From GCA-2698665 sp038101125 (GTDB lineage Bacteria; Pseudomonadota; Gammaproteobacteria; GCA-002705445; GCA-002716945), in the NCBI GenBank assembly GCA_038101125.1, contig JAYNVZ010000003.1, forward strand, positions 1 through 58,080: a stretch of 58,080 nucleotides of DNA. Reading direction: 5' to 3'. The stretch's first letter is position 1; each line of letters begins with the position of its first letter. A program made the translations under genes and the position numbers. The notes beneath the pieces were generated by a model. That model did no database searches and was not told the DNA's origin. It was given only the letters and a program-made list of their open reading frames with translations. Of the stretch, positions 16,998-25,114 are shown piece by piece.

Positions 16998-18524
16998 ATG
17001 ACAGAAAAGAAACTAAAATCAGTTTATAATAAAATCAAAACATCTAATGTATATGATGTTGCGACAAAAACACCTCTAGATTTTGCTACTAATTTATCAA
17101 AGAAGCTAAATAATGAGATTTTTATCAAGAGAGATGATCTCCAGCCTGTTTTTTCTTTCAAACTCAGAGGTGCATACCATAAAATCTCTAAATTAAAAAA
17201 AAATAAAAATATAGGCACTGTAATTGCGGCATCAGCAGGCAATCATGCACAGGGAGTTGCTATGTCCGCGCAAAAATTAGCAATAAATGCTATTATTGTT
17301 ATGCCTACAACAACGCCTAAAATTAAAATAGATGCTGTAAAATCTCTTAAGGCAAATGTAATACTCCATGGTGATACATATGATGACGCATATGATTTTG
17401 CTAAGCAAAAAGCAAAAAAAGAAAAAATTGATTTCATCCATCCATATGATGATCTTGATGTGATAGCTGGTCAAGGCACAATCGCACAGGAGATTATTGA
17501 TCAGTTAGAGTGTAAACCTGATTATATCTTTGTACCAGTTGGTGGCGGAGGTTTAATAGCAGGTATAACTGCGTATATGAGTCATGAAAGTCCAAAAACA
17601 AAGATTATTTCAGTTGAGCCAAACGATTCTGACTGTTTTAATCAAGCTTTCAAATCTAGAAAAAGAGTCAAGCTTAATAATATAGGTATATTTGCTGATG
17701 GTGTAGCAGTAAAACAAATAGGCCGTCAGACATTTGATCTCACAAAGGATAAAGTTTTTAAATCAATGGTGGTTACCACTGATGAAATTTGCGCTGGAAT
17801 TAAAGATTTATACGATGAGACAAGAACGATAGCAGAACCTGCTGGAGCCTTGTCAATTTCAGGTATTAAAAAATTTATTAAATCACATAATATTCAAAAT
17901 AAAGTTTTTGTTGCTATTTTTTGCGGCGCTAATATGAATTTTGATAGGTTAAGGCATGTTTCTGAAAGATCTGAAATTGGGGAATTAAATGAAATGCTTC
18001 TTGGAGTCACTATCCCTGAAAAACCTGGTAGCTTTAAGAAGTTTTGTTCTTTAATTGGTAAAAAATCAATAACTGAGTTTAACTATAGGTATTCAGATCA
18101 AAAAAAAGCTCATGTATTTGTTGGGATTAAGTTATCAAATGGGATTAAAGATAAAAATAAAATCTTGTCTAATCTCAAAACAAATAAATATAAAGTTATT
18201 GACCTAACTGATAATGAAGTAGCCAAGCTACATATAAGATATATGGTTGGAGGTGTATCGAATAGCGCTTCTAATGAAATGATTTTTAGATTTATTTTTC
18301 CAGAGAAACCTGGTGAGCTATTTATTTTCTTAAATGCAGTTGGCAGTAACTGGAATATAAGTCTGTTTCACTATAGAAATCATGGGTCCGACTTTGGAAG
18401 AGTGCTGATAGGTATTCAGGTTGAGCCAAAAGATTTAAGTAGATTACTTAGACACTTAAAGACCCTTAATTACGAGTTTTTTGAAGAAACTAGCAATAAA
18501 GCATACCATTTGTTTCTGAGTTAA
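16998..18524 (+). CDS. ilvA: Threonine ammonia-lyase, biosynthetic
   Basis: PLP enzyme converting threonine to 2-oxobutanoate for isoleucine synthesis; 508 residues from ATG 16998 (E. coli IlvA has 514). The PLP lysine lies in SFKLRGAYHK, preceded by KRDDLQPV. The phosphate-binding loop is PVGGGGLIAG. Two C-terminal ACT-like regulatory modules (about residues 325-410 and 420-505, starting LLGVTIPEKPGSF and FRFIFPEKPGELF) indicate isoleucine feedback control. A TTG further upstream at 16965 would extend the protein by 11 residues not seen in the family; AGG at 16989-16991 fits the ATG. Confidence 0.95.
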   Translation: MTEKKLKSVYNKIKTSNVYDVATKTPLDFATNLSKKLNNEIFIKRDDLQPVFSFKLRGAYHKISKLKKNKNIGTVIAASAGNHAQGVAMSAQKLAINAIIVMPTTTPKIKIDAVKSLKANVILHGDTYDDAYDFAKQKAKKEKIDFIHPYDDLDVIAGQGTIAQEIIDQLECKPDYIFVPVGGGGLIAGITAYMSHESPKTKIISVEPNDSDCFNQAFKSRKRVKLNNIGIFADGVAVKQIGRQTFDLTKDKVFKSMVVTTDEICAGIKDLYDETRTIAEPAGALSISGIKKFIKSHNIQNKVFVAIFCGANMNFDRLRHVSERSEIGELNEMLLGVTIPEKPGSFKKFCSLIGKKSITEFNYRYSDQKKAHVFVGIKLSNGIKDKNKILSNLKTNKYKVIDLTDNEVAKLHIRYMVGGVSNSASNEMIFRFIFPEKPGELFIFLNAVGSNWNISLFHYRNHGSDFGRVLIGIQVEPKDLSRLLRHLKTLNYEFFEETSNKAYHLFLS

Positions 18525-18549
18525 AAAAAGGCCCCATATGGAGCCTTTT
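18523..18549 (-). terminator. Rho-independent terminator, stronger on the minus strand
   Basis: Inverted repeat between ilvA and the histone-like gene. Read on the minus strand it is AAAAGGCTCC-ATAT-GGGGCCTTTT, a 10 bp stem with one G-U pair and a four-base loop, followed by a run of seven T in total. It should end the histone-like transcript. On the plus strand the central pair becomes a C-A mismatch and the T tract is only four bases, so it would be a weaker terminator for ilvA. Confidence 0.75.
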
Positions 18550-18605
18550 AGTGGTTCAGAGAGCTAATCAAAAATAATTAGCTCAAATCTTCAACAATAA
18601 TAGAA

Positions 18606-18875
18606 TTATCTTCTACGTTTTGTTGTTTTTTTCTTCTTTTTAGCAACTTTCTTCTTAGCTTTCTTTTTAGTTACTTTTTTCTTCTTTTTAGCAACTTTCT
18701 TCTTAGCTTTCTTCTTAGTAGTTTTTTTCTTAGCTACTTTTTTCTTAGCTTTCTTCTTAGCTGCTTTACGACGAGTAGTTGTTACCTTTTTCTTAGCAAC
18801 TTTTTTCTTACTCGCTTTCTTTTTGGTTACTTTAGTTTTTCTCTTAGCAACCTTTGCTTTTTTCTTTGCTACCAT
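18606..18875 (-). CDS. Lysine-rich histone H1-like DNA-binding protein
   Basis: Eighty-nine residues made almost only of Lys, Ala, Val, Thr and Arg, with no acidic residue. The pattern is AKKKVAKKK-type repeats, ending TTKRRR. This composition is that of bacterial histone H1-like proteins, which bind and compact DNA through disordered basic chains. It looks genuinely expressed: a strong GGAGG ribosome-binding site (complement of 18887-18891) lies just before the ATG and a terminator follows the stop. No folded domain is present, so function is inferred from composition only. The repeated segments share a 48-base DNA period. Confidence 0.8.
   Translation of the reverse strand: MVAKKKAKVAKRKTKVTKKKASKKKVAKKKVTTTRRKAAKKKAKKKVAKKKTTKKKAKKKVAKKKKKVTKKKAKKKVAKKKKKTTKRRR
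18627..18713. repeat. Tandem direct repeat, 48-base period, inside the histone-like gene
   Basis: A 39-base stretch at 18627-18665 recurs at 18675-18713, an offset of 48 bases (16 codons). The encoded units read KKKAKKKVAKKK followed by KKVT or TT. A third, shorter unit precedes them in the protein. The plus strand is nearly pure pyrimidine. Copy number could vary by slippage or recombination. Confidence 0.8.
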
Positions 18876-18910
18876 GGCTGTTTCCTCCGCAGTGTTTGGT
18901 ATTCTTTTTC

Positions 18911-18939
18911 AGTTTATTTAGTTAAATTGAATAAAACAA
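18911..18939 (-). promoter_or_regulatory. Possible promoter of the histone-like gene
   Basis: On the minus strand, TTGTTT (complement of 18934-18939) and TAAACT (complement of 18911-18916) are spaced by 17 bases, with long A tracts upstream (about 18945-18985) resembling an UP element. Hexamer matches are only moderate. The rest of the 159 bp spacer up to the EVE gene is low-complexity A/T. Confidence 0.35.
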
Positions 18940-19034
18940 GTTATTTTTCATTGTTTTTATTTTTTTTTTAAAGTTTTTTTATAGTATTTTGATTTTATTT
19001 TTGCTTTTAACAAATATATTTATGATTTTTTATT

Positions 19035-19493
19035 TTATTTCTCTTCTAATTTTAAAATATAATCCCAATCTTTCTTTTGTACTTCTGTAATTGATAGTCT
19101 ATTACCTTTTTGAACAACTCTCATATCTTTTAATTTTTTATGAGACTTTAATTCACTTAATGTTATTATTTTTTTTAGTTTTCGCTTATATTTAACATCT
19201 ACCATTAACCATGTTGGGCTCTCTTTTTTGCTCTTAACATCATAATACTTAGCTTTTTTATCAAATGCCGTATGATCTGGATAAGGCTTAGAGTTGATTG
19301 TCATTAATCCATATATACCAGGGACTTCACAATTTGAATGGTAAAAAAAAGCTTGATCTCCAATCTTCATGTCATCTCTAATCATGTTCCTTACTTGATA
19401 ATTCCTAATGCCATCCCAAGGTTCAGTCTTATCTCTTTTTAGATCATCGATATTGTAGTCTTCAGGTTCATTTTTCATGAGCCAAAACTTCAT
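19035..19493 (-). CDS. EVE-domain protein
   Basis: Single EVE (PUA-like) domain of 152 residues: MKFWLMKNEPEDYNIDDL at the start, then WDGIRNYQVRNMIRD, GDQAFFYHSNCEVPGIYG, and SPTWLMVDVKY. EVE domains bind modified bases in DNA or RNA (human THYN1 and bacterial 5-methylcytosine-sensing members); the ligand here is unknown. It overlaps zapA by 4 bases, so it is probably co-expressed with the cell-division genes upstream. Stand-alone EVE proteins are widespread in gammaproteobacteria. Confidence 0.88.
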   Translation of the reverse strand: MKFWLMKNEPEDYNIDDLKRDKTEPWDGIRNYQVRNMIRDDMKIGDQAFFYHSNCEVPGIYGLMTINSKPYPDHTAFDKKAKYYDVKSKKESPTWLMVDVKYKRKLKKIITLSELKSHKKLKDMRVVQKGNRLSITEVQKKDWDYILKLEEK

Positions 19494-19780
19494 CTTTCGC
19501 CACCAATCTCTAGTAGTGATTGTTGTAAATCATTTATTTCGTCTGATACATTAGCAAATTCTTTTAAATCATCTTCCTGTTTAAGAAAAGAGCTAACAAT
19601 ATTCAGTGCTGTCATGACAGCTACTTTATCTTTAGACATTGACGGTACATTCTTTTTAATCTCTGACATTTTTATGTCCAAATATGCTGCAGATTTCTGA
19701 AGAAGATCAATTTCAGATTTATTACATTTAATTTTGTATTCTTGATCCATCACCGATATTGTTATTTGTTCTTGATCCAT
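19490..19780 (-). CDS. zapA: Cell division protein ZapA
   Basis: FtsZ-ring stabilising protein, 96 residues from ATG 19780 (MDQEQITISVMDQEYKIKC). It has the ZapA globular head (about residues 5-50, with the Ser-Ala-Ala-Tyr-Leu helix) and a C-terminal coiled coil (about 55-96) used for dimer and tetramer formation. A TTG at 19792 would add four residues and overlap the upstream gene; the ATG is preferred. It lies opposite ygfB, as in E. coli. The 6S RNA gene that usually follows zapA is absent because the EVE gene begins inside zapA. Confidence 0.85.
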   Translation of the reverse strand: MDQEQITISVMDQEYKIKCNKSEIDLLQKSAAYLDIKMSEIKKNVPSMSKDKVAVMTALNIVSSFLKQEDDLKEFANVSDEINDLQQSLLEIGGER

Positions 19781-19784
19781 TATA

Positions 19785-19991
19785 TTAACCAATATTCTTT
19801 ATGCGTTCTAGGATAGCTTCTATCTGTTCTTTTGCAGCCTCATTTTTTTTAACAAGTTCTGCTTTTTCCGATACCAGATACTCCTGTTGTTTCTGCAGCA
19901 GTGAGTTTTCAATTTTAATCTTTTTCATATTCTCTTTGATATTATCAATAGATGCTCTTAGATCTTGCAGTTGTTCGCCTATTTTTGTCAT
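19785..19991 (-). CDS. TIGR02449-type coiled-coil protein (ZapB-like)
   Basis: Sixty-eight residues, almost wholly a predicted coiled coil with heptad Leu/Ile spacing (LQDLRASIDNIKENMKKIKI, then SLLQKQQEYLVSEKAELVKK). Size, composition and position just ahead of zapA fit the TIGR02449 family of gammaproteobacteria, thought to work with ZapA at the division ring, similar in architecture to ZapB. The exact function is not established. It is transcribed divergently from ygfB across an 86 bp AT-rich spacer. Confidence 0.7.
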   Translation of the reverse strand: MTKIGEQLQDLRASIDNIKENMKKIKIENSLLQKQQEYLVSEKAELVKKNEAAKEQIEAILERIKNIG

Positions 19992-20077
19992 AATCTACCA
20001 TTAAAAATCATTTATTTAGAGACATATATTATAATGTTTCTATAATAGATAATCTATCAACTATTTTAAAAGAAACA

Positions 20078-20620
20078 ATGAATAATTTAGAAAATAAACT
20101 TGAAACACATCTATCTTCTATTGATAGTTCTTTTACCATTGTTGAAGCACTCGGCTATTTAACTGGATTTGCTTCATCAAACTGTGACTTTAACTCTTAT
20201 AAAGAAGGTTTGATCACATATTTTAATTCTGACTCTTTAGAAAAATCACTTAATCTTGATATTGATCTTATTGAAAGCAATATTGATAATATTAGAGAAA
20301 ATATTAAAACTGATGTTTCAATCTTATTTTTTAATGACGAACCAGATTTATCAGCAAGACTACTATCTTTATCTGACTGGATTAGAAGCTATATCGTCAG
20401 TATAAATTATCTATGCACTAATAAACTTTTAAAAAATACTTTAACACTTCAAGAAATATTGCATGATTTTTCAGAGATAACGAAGGTCAGTACTGATTAT
20501 GACTTAGATGATGATAATCAAGTATTAGAGAAGAGCTATCAAGAAATTAGCGATTATGTTATTGCATCTATATCTCATATTTATAATGAATCTAATGAGG
20601 AGGCTTACACCAATGAGTAA
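20078..20620 (+). CDS. ygfB: UPF0149 family protein YgfB
   Basis: All-helical UPF0149/YecA-like protein of 180 residues, rich in Asp and Glu, with the family opening SSIDSSFTIVEALGYLTGF and the central SARLLSLSDWIRSYI segment. In E. coli and Pseudomonas, ygfB heads the ygfB-pepP-ubiH-ubiI operon. In P. aeruginosa it has been linked to repression of ampDh3 and beta-lactam tolerance, but no general function is known. Here too it overlaps pepP (8 bases). The protein is poorly conserved, so identification leans on synteny as well as sequence. Confidence 0.82.
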   Translation: MNNLENKLETHLSSIDSSFTIVEALGYLTGFASSNCDFNSYKEGLITYFNSDSLEKSLNLDIDLIESNIDNIRENIKTDVSILFFNDEPDLSARLLSLSDWIRSYIVSINYLCTNKLLKNTLTLQEILHDFSEITKVSTDYDLDDDNQVLEKSYQEISDYVIASISHIYNESNEEAYTNE

Positions 20621-21923
20621 AAATTCAGTATTTAAAAAAAGAAGACTGCTTCTCGCAAAATATATGGAACCAAACTCAACTGCCATAATTAGTTCTTCTC
20701 CTATTCAAATAAGGAACAATGATTCGGCTTATAGATATAGGCAATGTAGTAATTTCTATTATTTAACGGGTTTTGAAAAGCCCGACTCTGTATTATTAAT
20801 ATACAAGAACAGATCTAACTCTGTGGCCCATTTTTTTTCTAAACAACCAAATAAACATGATAGCGTTTGGTCTGGGGAACTACTGACTAGCAGAAAAATC
20901 CAAAATATTTATGGGTTTGATAAGTGTGGATATATTGAAAATTTAGAACTTGAGTTATACGGCTATCTCAAAAAATCTAAATCAATTTATCATTCACTAT
21001 CAAAGCAATCAGATTTACTGACTCTAGTCGATGGTTGCTTACAGAAAATTGAAAATAATTATCGAAAAGGCGCAGAACTCCCATCCAATCATTATTCTAT
21101 TAATAAAATTATTCATAAATTAAGATTAATAAAGAGCAATGAAGAAATAGCTATAATTAAAAAAGCTTGCAAGATTTCTGCTGATGCCCATATAAATTTA
21201 ATGAGAAAATGTAAACCTAACGTTTCGGAGAAACAAATAGAATCACAGCTTTTATATGATTTTGGATCCAATAATGCTACTGAAGCATACACTTCCATAG
21301 TTGCTGGGGGTAAAAATGCATGTATTTTACATTACATTGATAACTCTTCTAAATTAAAAAATGGAGATTTACTGTTGACTGATGCAGCTTGTGAATTCGA
21401 ATATTATGCATCTGATATAACAAGGACAATTCCCATTAATGGCAGATTCACCCAAGATCAGAAGCTGATATATTCTTTGGTATTAAGAGCACAAAAAAAT
21501 GCGATCTCAAAATGCTTGGTTGGGAATACACTTCAAGACATTCACAAAGCCGCAGTTAGAACATTAACCAAAGGGCTAATTGACCTTGGTTTACTTCGAG
21601 GTGATTATAAGTCTATAGTTAAAAATGAACTTTACAAAAAATTCTACATGCATAATACCGGTCATTGGATGGGCCTAGATGTCCATGACCCTCTTGAATA
21701 TGTATCTGATGGTAAACCTGTAAAGCTTAAACCAGGTATGATTTTTACAGTGGAGCCTGGTTTGTATATAAAAGCAAACAAAGATGTAGATAAAAGATTC
21801 CACAACATTGGCATAAGGATTGAAGATGACATACTAATTACAAAAAATGGGCCTGATGTTCTAACTTCAATGGCCCCAAAAGAGATATGTGATATAGAGA
21901 ATATCATGAATAATACGAAATGA
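20613..21923 (+). CDS. pepP: Xaa-Pro aminopeptidase (aminopeptidase P II)
   Basis: Manganese M24 metallopeptidase removing the N-terminal residue before proline; 436 residues from ATG 20613 (E. coli 441), with a strong GAGGAGG Shine-Dalgarno at 20597-20603. An N-terminal AMP_N domain (RYRQCSNFYYLTGF) is followed by the pita-bread domain. Metal ligands are Asp in LLTDAACEF and YASDITRT, His in NTGHWMGLDVHD, Glu in VEPGLYI, and Glu in GIRIEDD. It overlaps ubiH by 4 bases. Confidence 0.94.
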   Translation: MSKNSVFKKRRLLLAKYMEPNSTAIISSSPIQIRNNDSAYRYRQCSNFYYLTGFEKPDSVLLIYKNRSNSVAHFFSKQPNKHDSVWSGELLTSRKIQNIYGFDKCGYIENLELELYGYLKKSKSIYHSLSKQSDLLTLVDGCLQKIENNYRKGAELPSNHYSINKIIHKLRLIKSNEEIAIIKKACKISADAHINLMRKCKPNVSEKQIESQLLYDFGSNNATEAYTSIVAGGKNACILHYIDNSSKLKNGDLLLTDAACEFEYYASDITRTIPINGRFTQDQKLIYSLVLRAQKNAISKCLVGNTLQDIHKAAVRTLTKGLIDLGLLRGDYKSIVKNELYKKFYMHNTGHWMGLDVHDPLEYVSDGKPVKLKPGMIFTVEPGLYIKANKDVDKRFHNIGIRIEDDILITKNGPDVLTSMAPKEICDIENIMNNTK

Positions 21924-23095
21924 ATAAAAAGTATGATTTTTTAATTAGTGGTGCAGGGCTTGTCGGGGCCTTAACAGCATTACAATTGGCAAAACATGGT
22001 TATAGCTGCTGTTTGATCGAAAAAAATAACTTATCAAAAAGCAGTACCTTTAAAAACTATGCCCCACTGTCACTTAATTATAGATCTTTCTTAATTCTTA
22101 AAAAATTTGGTTTATGGGATCAAGTAGAAAAATATGCCTACCCAATTAAAAAACTTAAGTTAAAGAGTTTTAGTAGTTTAAATAGATTATCCTTTGAGTC
22201 TACTGATATTGGTTTAAATAATCTAGGTTATGTGGTTGATCGAAGATCCCTATTATCAACATTTTTAAATGCTTTAACACAATCGCCTAAAGTAGATATT
22301 ATTGAAAATAATTATATAAAAGATATTGAGATAGAAAGTTCCAAAAATAATTGTATTAGCTCAAAAATAGAATCTGGAAAAACTATAGAAACCAATTATT
22401 TGATAGTTTCTGATGGCGCAGATTCAAGAATAAAAAATATTTTGAATATAGATTCTGAGATTATTGATTATTCTCAATCGTCATATATATACAATGTAAA
22501 AGCAGATTTTGAAGAAAATACTGCTATACAAATATTTAATAGATACGGTATATTTGCGGCCATACCATATGAGAAGGACTATTTAAGTATAGTTCTTAGC
22601 CTTGATGATAAATACGAAGAAAAGTATTTTAATGACAGTAAGCCTAACGAGGATTTGATCTGTACTATTTTTAAAAAATACATAAAAAATATTAGTAACT
22701 TTGAGTTTGTCAGTAAATATTCTTTGATCACTTCAAGAGCGAATAATATAATTAAAGATAATATTTTGTTACTCGGGAATTCTTCTCAGTTACTCCATCC
22801 AGTAGGAGCGCAAGGTTTCAACTTAGCGCTCAGGAATTTGGAAACCTTATTAAACTGTATTCAGGCGGATTCAGATTTATCTAATGTATCTAGTTTAATT
22901 AATTTTGACAGAAAGTCAGCTTTTTCAAATGTTGATTATGCAACTAATATATTTGCCAATAATATGTTGTTGTCAAAGATAATTACATTTACTACGTATA
23001 ATTTAGTAAAATCATCTCCTGTCTTAAAAACTAAATTTTTAGAGAAGATACTTGGCCTTGAAGGTTATCCATATTTGTCTATAGGCACTAAATAA
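21920..23095 (+). CDS. ubiH: UbiH-type FAD-dependent ubiquinone hydroxylase
   Basis: Flavoprotein monooxygenase of 391 residues, class A fold. The FAD motifs are intact: GAGLVGALTALQLAKHG with the beta-2 Glu in CLIEKNN, the DG motif VSDGADSRI, and GNSSQLLHPVGAQGFNLALRN (Gly286-Asn287), the GN variant that E. coli UbiH also has. It hydroxylates the aromatic ring during ubiquinone synthesis (C1 in E. coli). Position after pepP matches E. coli. Because the neighbouring UbiI-like protein looks impaired, this enzyme may act at more than one ring position; that is inference. Confidence 0.88.
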   Translation: MNKKYDFLISGAGLVGALTALQLAKHGYSCCLIEKNNLSKSSTFKNYAPLSLNYRSFLILKKFGLWDQVEKYAYPIKKLKLKSFSSLNRLSFESTDIGLNNLGYVVDRRSLLSTFLNALTQSPKVDIIENNYIKDIEIESSKNNCISSKIESGKTIETNYLIVSDGADSRIKNILNIDSEIIDYSQSSYIYNVKADFEENTAIQIFNRYGIFAAIPYEKDYLSIVLSLDDKYEEKYFNDSKPNEDLICTIFKKYIKNISNFEFVSKYSLITSRANNIIKDNILLLGNSSQLLHPVGAQGFNLALRNLETLLNCIQADSDLSNVSSLINFDRKSAFSNVDYATNIFANNMLLSKIITFTTYNLVKSSPVLKTKFLEKILGLEGYPYLSIGTK

Positions 23096-24240
23096 TGAAA
23101 AATATTGTTATTTATGGGGATGGGATTATTGGAAAACTAACCGCTGTAGTATTGTCTGATTTCTTTAATGTTTATTTAGTAATAAATAAAAAATCTAAAA
23201 GTTTAGATAAAAAACAGGCTAGGTATTTTTCAATTAACCTTCTGTCTAAGTTCATGTTTTTGAAATATAGGCTATGGGATGATATTCAAAAAAATAGTAT
23301 TATAGGATATGATGAAATCCTTACTTGGCATGAGGCGCTAAGCGAAGATATTTTATTTCGATCAAGAGATGTAGCTTTTGATAAGTTAGGTTATATTGTA
23401 AAAGATTTAGATATTATTGAATCACTCGATAATCACTTAAGTGCAAAAAAAAATATATTCAAGTTGGACTCAGAAGATTCCGATAAAATTGACAATATCA
23501 ATACTATTTTTAACATCAAATCAGATCATGTGACGAGAGATTTCCTTAATCATCATCCTTGCCAATATAATAACATCGTATATGACCAAAAAGCTCTAGT
23601 TCTAAATTTGATTTTGAAAAAGAATATTAATGAAAACACTGCTCTACAAAGATTTGATAAAAATCAAATTCAGGGTATGTTGCCAATCTCGAATAATCAA
23701 TATAATCTAATTTGGTCAGCAAATAGTTCTTTCGTAGACGAGCTTCAAGGGTACAGTAATACTCAGATCATTAATTTACTTAACAAGAACTTTAAGGGTA
23801 GAGTTGGTGAAATTGCTGATATTTCTCCACCTGTAACTTTCCCTTTAACTGGCTTTAATTCTACAAAATATATTTTAGATAACTTCGTTTTGATTGGTGG
23901 CGCAGCTCACTCAATACACCCAATGGCAGGACTTGGCTTGAATATGGGCATACAAGATATTTATTTTCTACAAAAATATATTAAAGCGGAAGATTCTATA
24001 GATGACGCTTTAAGCTCATATGAAAGATCTTGCATTATAAATAATAGTAGATTTTTTAGAACAATTAATTTCCTTATGCAGTTTTTTACTAGTGGAAGGA
24101 CACCAAATATAGTCAGATCTAAATCTTTACTAATTTTCAACAAGAATAAATTTCTTAAAGATAAGGTTATTAAAATTGCAACAGGTCTTGATGTATTAAA
24201 ATCAGAATCAAAAGATCAATATTGTAAACCCAGTTATTAG
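23095..24240 (+). CDS. UbiI-position FAD monooxygenase homologue with degenerate FAD motifs
   Basis: Protein of 381 residues in the place of ubiI (visC) in the ygfB-pepP-ubiH-ubiI operon. It retains GDGIIG at residues 8-13 and a recognisable C-terminal motif VLIGGAAHSIHPMAGLGLN. However, the acidic residue ending beta-2 is Asn31 (VYLVINKK), the DG motif is replaced around residues 143-145 (KSDHVTRDF), and the GD Asp is Gly269 (IGGAAH). These are FAD-contacting positions in the family. The frame is full length with no stop, so it is not an obvious pseudogene; it may be a weakly flavinylated enzyme or a non-catalytic partner. It starts inside the ubiH stop codon and overlaps tauE by 33 bases tail to tail. 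Confidence 0.75.
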   Translation: MKNIVIYGDGIIGKLTAVVLSDFFNVYLVINKKSKSLDKKQARYFSINLLSKFMFLKYRLWDDIQKNSIIGYDEILTWHEALSEDILFRSRDVAFDKLGYIVKDLDIIESLDNHLSAKKNIFKLDSEDSDKIDNINTIFNIKSDHVTRDFLNHHPCQYNNIVYDQKALVLNLILKKNINENTALQRFDKNQIQGMLPISNNQYNLIWSANSSFVDELQGYSNTQIINLLNKNFKGRVGEIADISPPVTFPLTGFNSTKYILDNFVLIGGAAHSIHPMAGLGLNMGIQDIYFLQKYIKAEDSIDDALSSYERSCIINNSRFFRTINFLMQFFTSGRTPNIVRSKSLLIFNKNKFLKDKVIKIATGLDVLKSESKDQYCKPSY

Positions 24241-25002
24241 CAGCATTAGTGAAAAGAAATTCATTAGCATCGATGTATTTGTTATGAAGGTAACCCCAGC
24301 GCCAATATAAGAAAAAATCAATGTGCTTATGGATATAATTATAAATGCATCAAAATTTATAAAATTGAATATTGTAACACTAAAAATATTTGTAACTTTA
24401 CTTATCATAAATGTAATAACTATTCCTAATAACGCAATCGGAACACCACATGCAGCTGCAGTTGCTATACTTTTCTTCATGCTTTCTCCATGATATTTGA
24501 AGTATGGAGTTGTTAAAGTGCCACCTCCTACACCCAGCATAGTACTAATTGAGCTGGTAAAAACTGAAAATATATTAATTAATTTATATTCTTTTTTTGA
24601 AACTATTTTATTTTTTTTATCTTCTTTTTCAAAAATTAAGTATATAGATATCAGGATCAGCAATAAACCATAATATAGTTTTATGGTGTCGTTAGACAAT
24701 ACAGTAATCAGTATTACTCCTAATAAAGATCCTATTGTTATGCCTGGTAGCATTTTATAAAAAATACCCCAGTTTACTAATTTATTTTTGTTATGTTTTA
24801 TAGCAGCTGACATGCTTGAAATAACAACACATGCAAGAGAGGTACTGACAGCACTTTGCATCATATGTGCTGAGTTAATATCGTAATTATTAAATATGAA
24901 AAACAGCATAGGCACAAAAATAATACCACCACCTAGACCTAAAAGCCCTCCTAGAAACCCACCTAAGGATCCACATATAACATAAAGAAGATAAATACTC
25001 AT
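24208..25002 (-). CDS. TauE/SafE-family permease
   Basis: Membrane protein of 264 residues with about eight hydrophobic helices in two repeats, each opening with a glycine-rich motif (GGFLGGLLGLGGGIIFVPML and STMLGVGGGTLTTPYF). This is the TauE/SafE (DUF81) family, whose members export sulfite, sulfoacetate or other small organic anions. The substrate here is unknown. It is divergent from the glyoxylate-glycerate operon with a 112 bp spacer, so an organic-acid substrate is as plausible as sulfite. Confidence 0.85.
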   Translation of the reverse strand: MSIYLLYVICGSLGGFLGGLLGLGGGIIFVPMLFFIFNNYDINSAHMMQSAVSTSLACVVISSMSAAIKHNKNKLVNWGIFYKMLPGITIGSLLGVILITVLSNDTIKLYYGLLLILISIYLIFEKEDKKNKIVSKKEYKLINIFSVFTSSISTMLGVGGGTLTTPYFKYHGESMKKSIATAAACGVPIALLGIVITFMISKVTNIFSVTIFNFINFDAFIIISISTLIFSYIGAGVTFITNTSMLMNFFSLMLLITGFTILIF

Positions 25003-25044
25003 TTTTAAGATCGCCTAAAATTTATATATTATAGTTTAAAATAT

Positions 25045-25056
25045 CCACAATTGTGG
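25045..25056. promoter_or_regulatory. Palindrome between tauE and the glyoxylate operon
   Basis: Perfect 12-base inverted repeat CCACAATTGTGG in the 112 bp divergent spacer, 58 bases before the aminotransferase start and 42 bases before the tauE start. A TACTAT hexamer just downstream (about 25059-25064) could be a -10. It could be an operator for a dimeric regulator, but a 12-base palindrome in about 100 bases also arises by chance a few percent of the time. Confidence 0.35.
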
Positions 25057-25114
25057 CATACTATATGAAATTAAATTTTTAGATAATTCATTTTAATATA
25101 ATAAGGAAAAACAC

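Noticed and set aside
18606..18875. Possibility that the Lys-rich frame is only a low-complexity artefact
   Set aside because: A strong Shine-Dalgarno, suitable start, matching terminator and the known composition of histone H1-like proteins support a real gene.
18876..19034. 6S or other small RNA in the 159 bp spacer
   Set aside because: The region is low-complexity A/T with no stable stem and nothing resembling the 6S central bubble.
20556..20612. Upstream extension of pepP
   Set aside because: The upstream in-frame start would add 19 residues in overlap with ygfB; the ATG at 20613 has an excellent GAGGAGG and gives the family length.
23095..24240. Pseudogene call for the UbiI-like gene
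   Set aside because: The frame is intact over 381 codons, starts inside the ubiH stop codon, and keeps several family motifs; degeneration is limited to cofactor-contact residues.
25097..25102. TATAAT just before the aminotransferase gene
   Set aside because: It is 12 bases from the ATG, and a start from it would remove the Shine-Dalgarno; more likely AT-rich coincidence.
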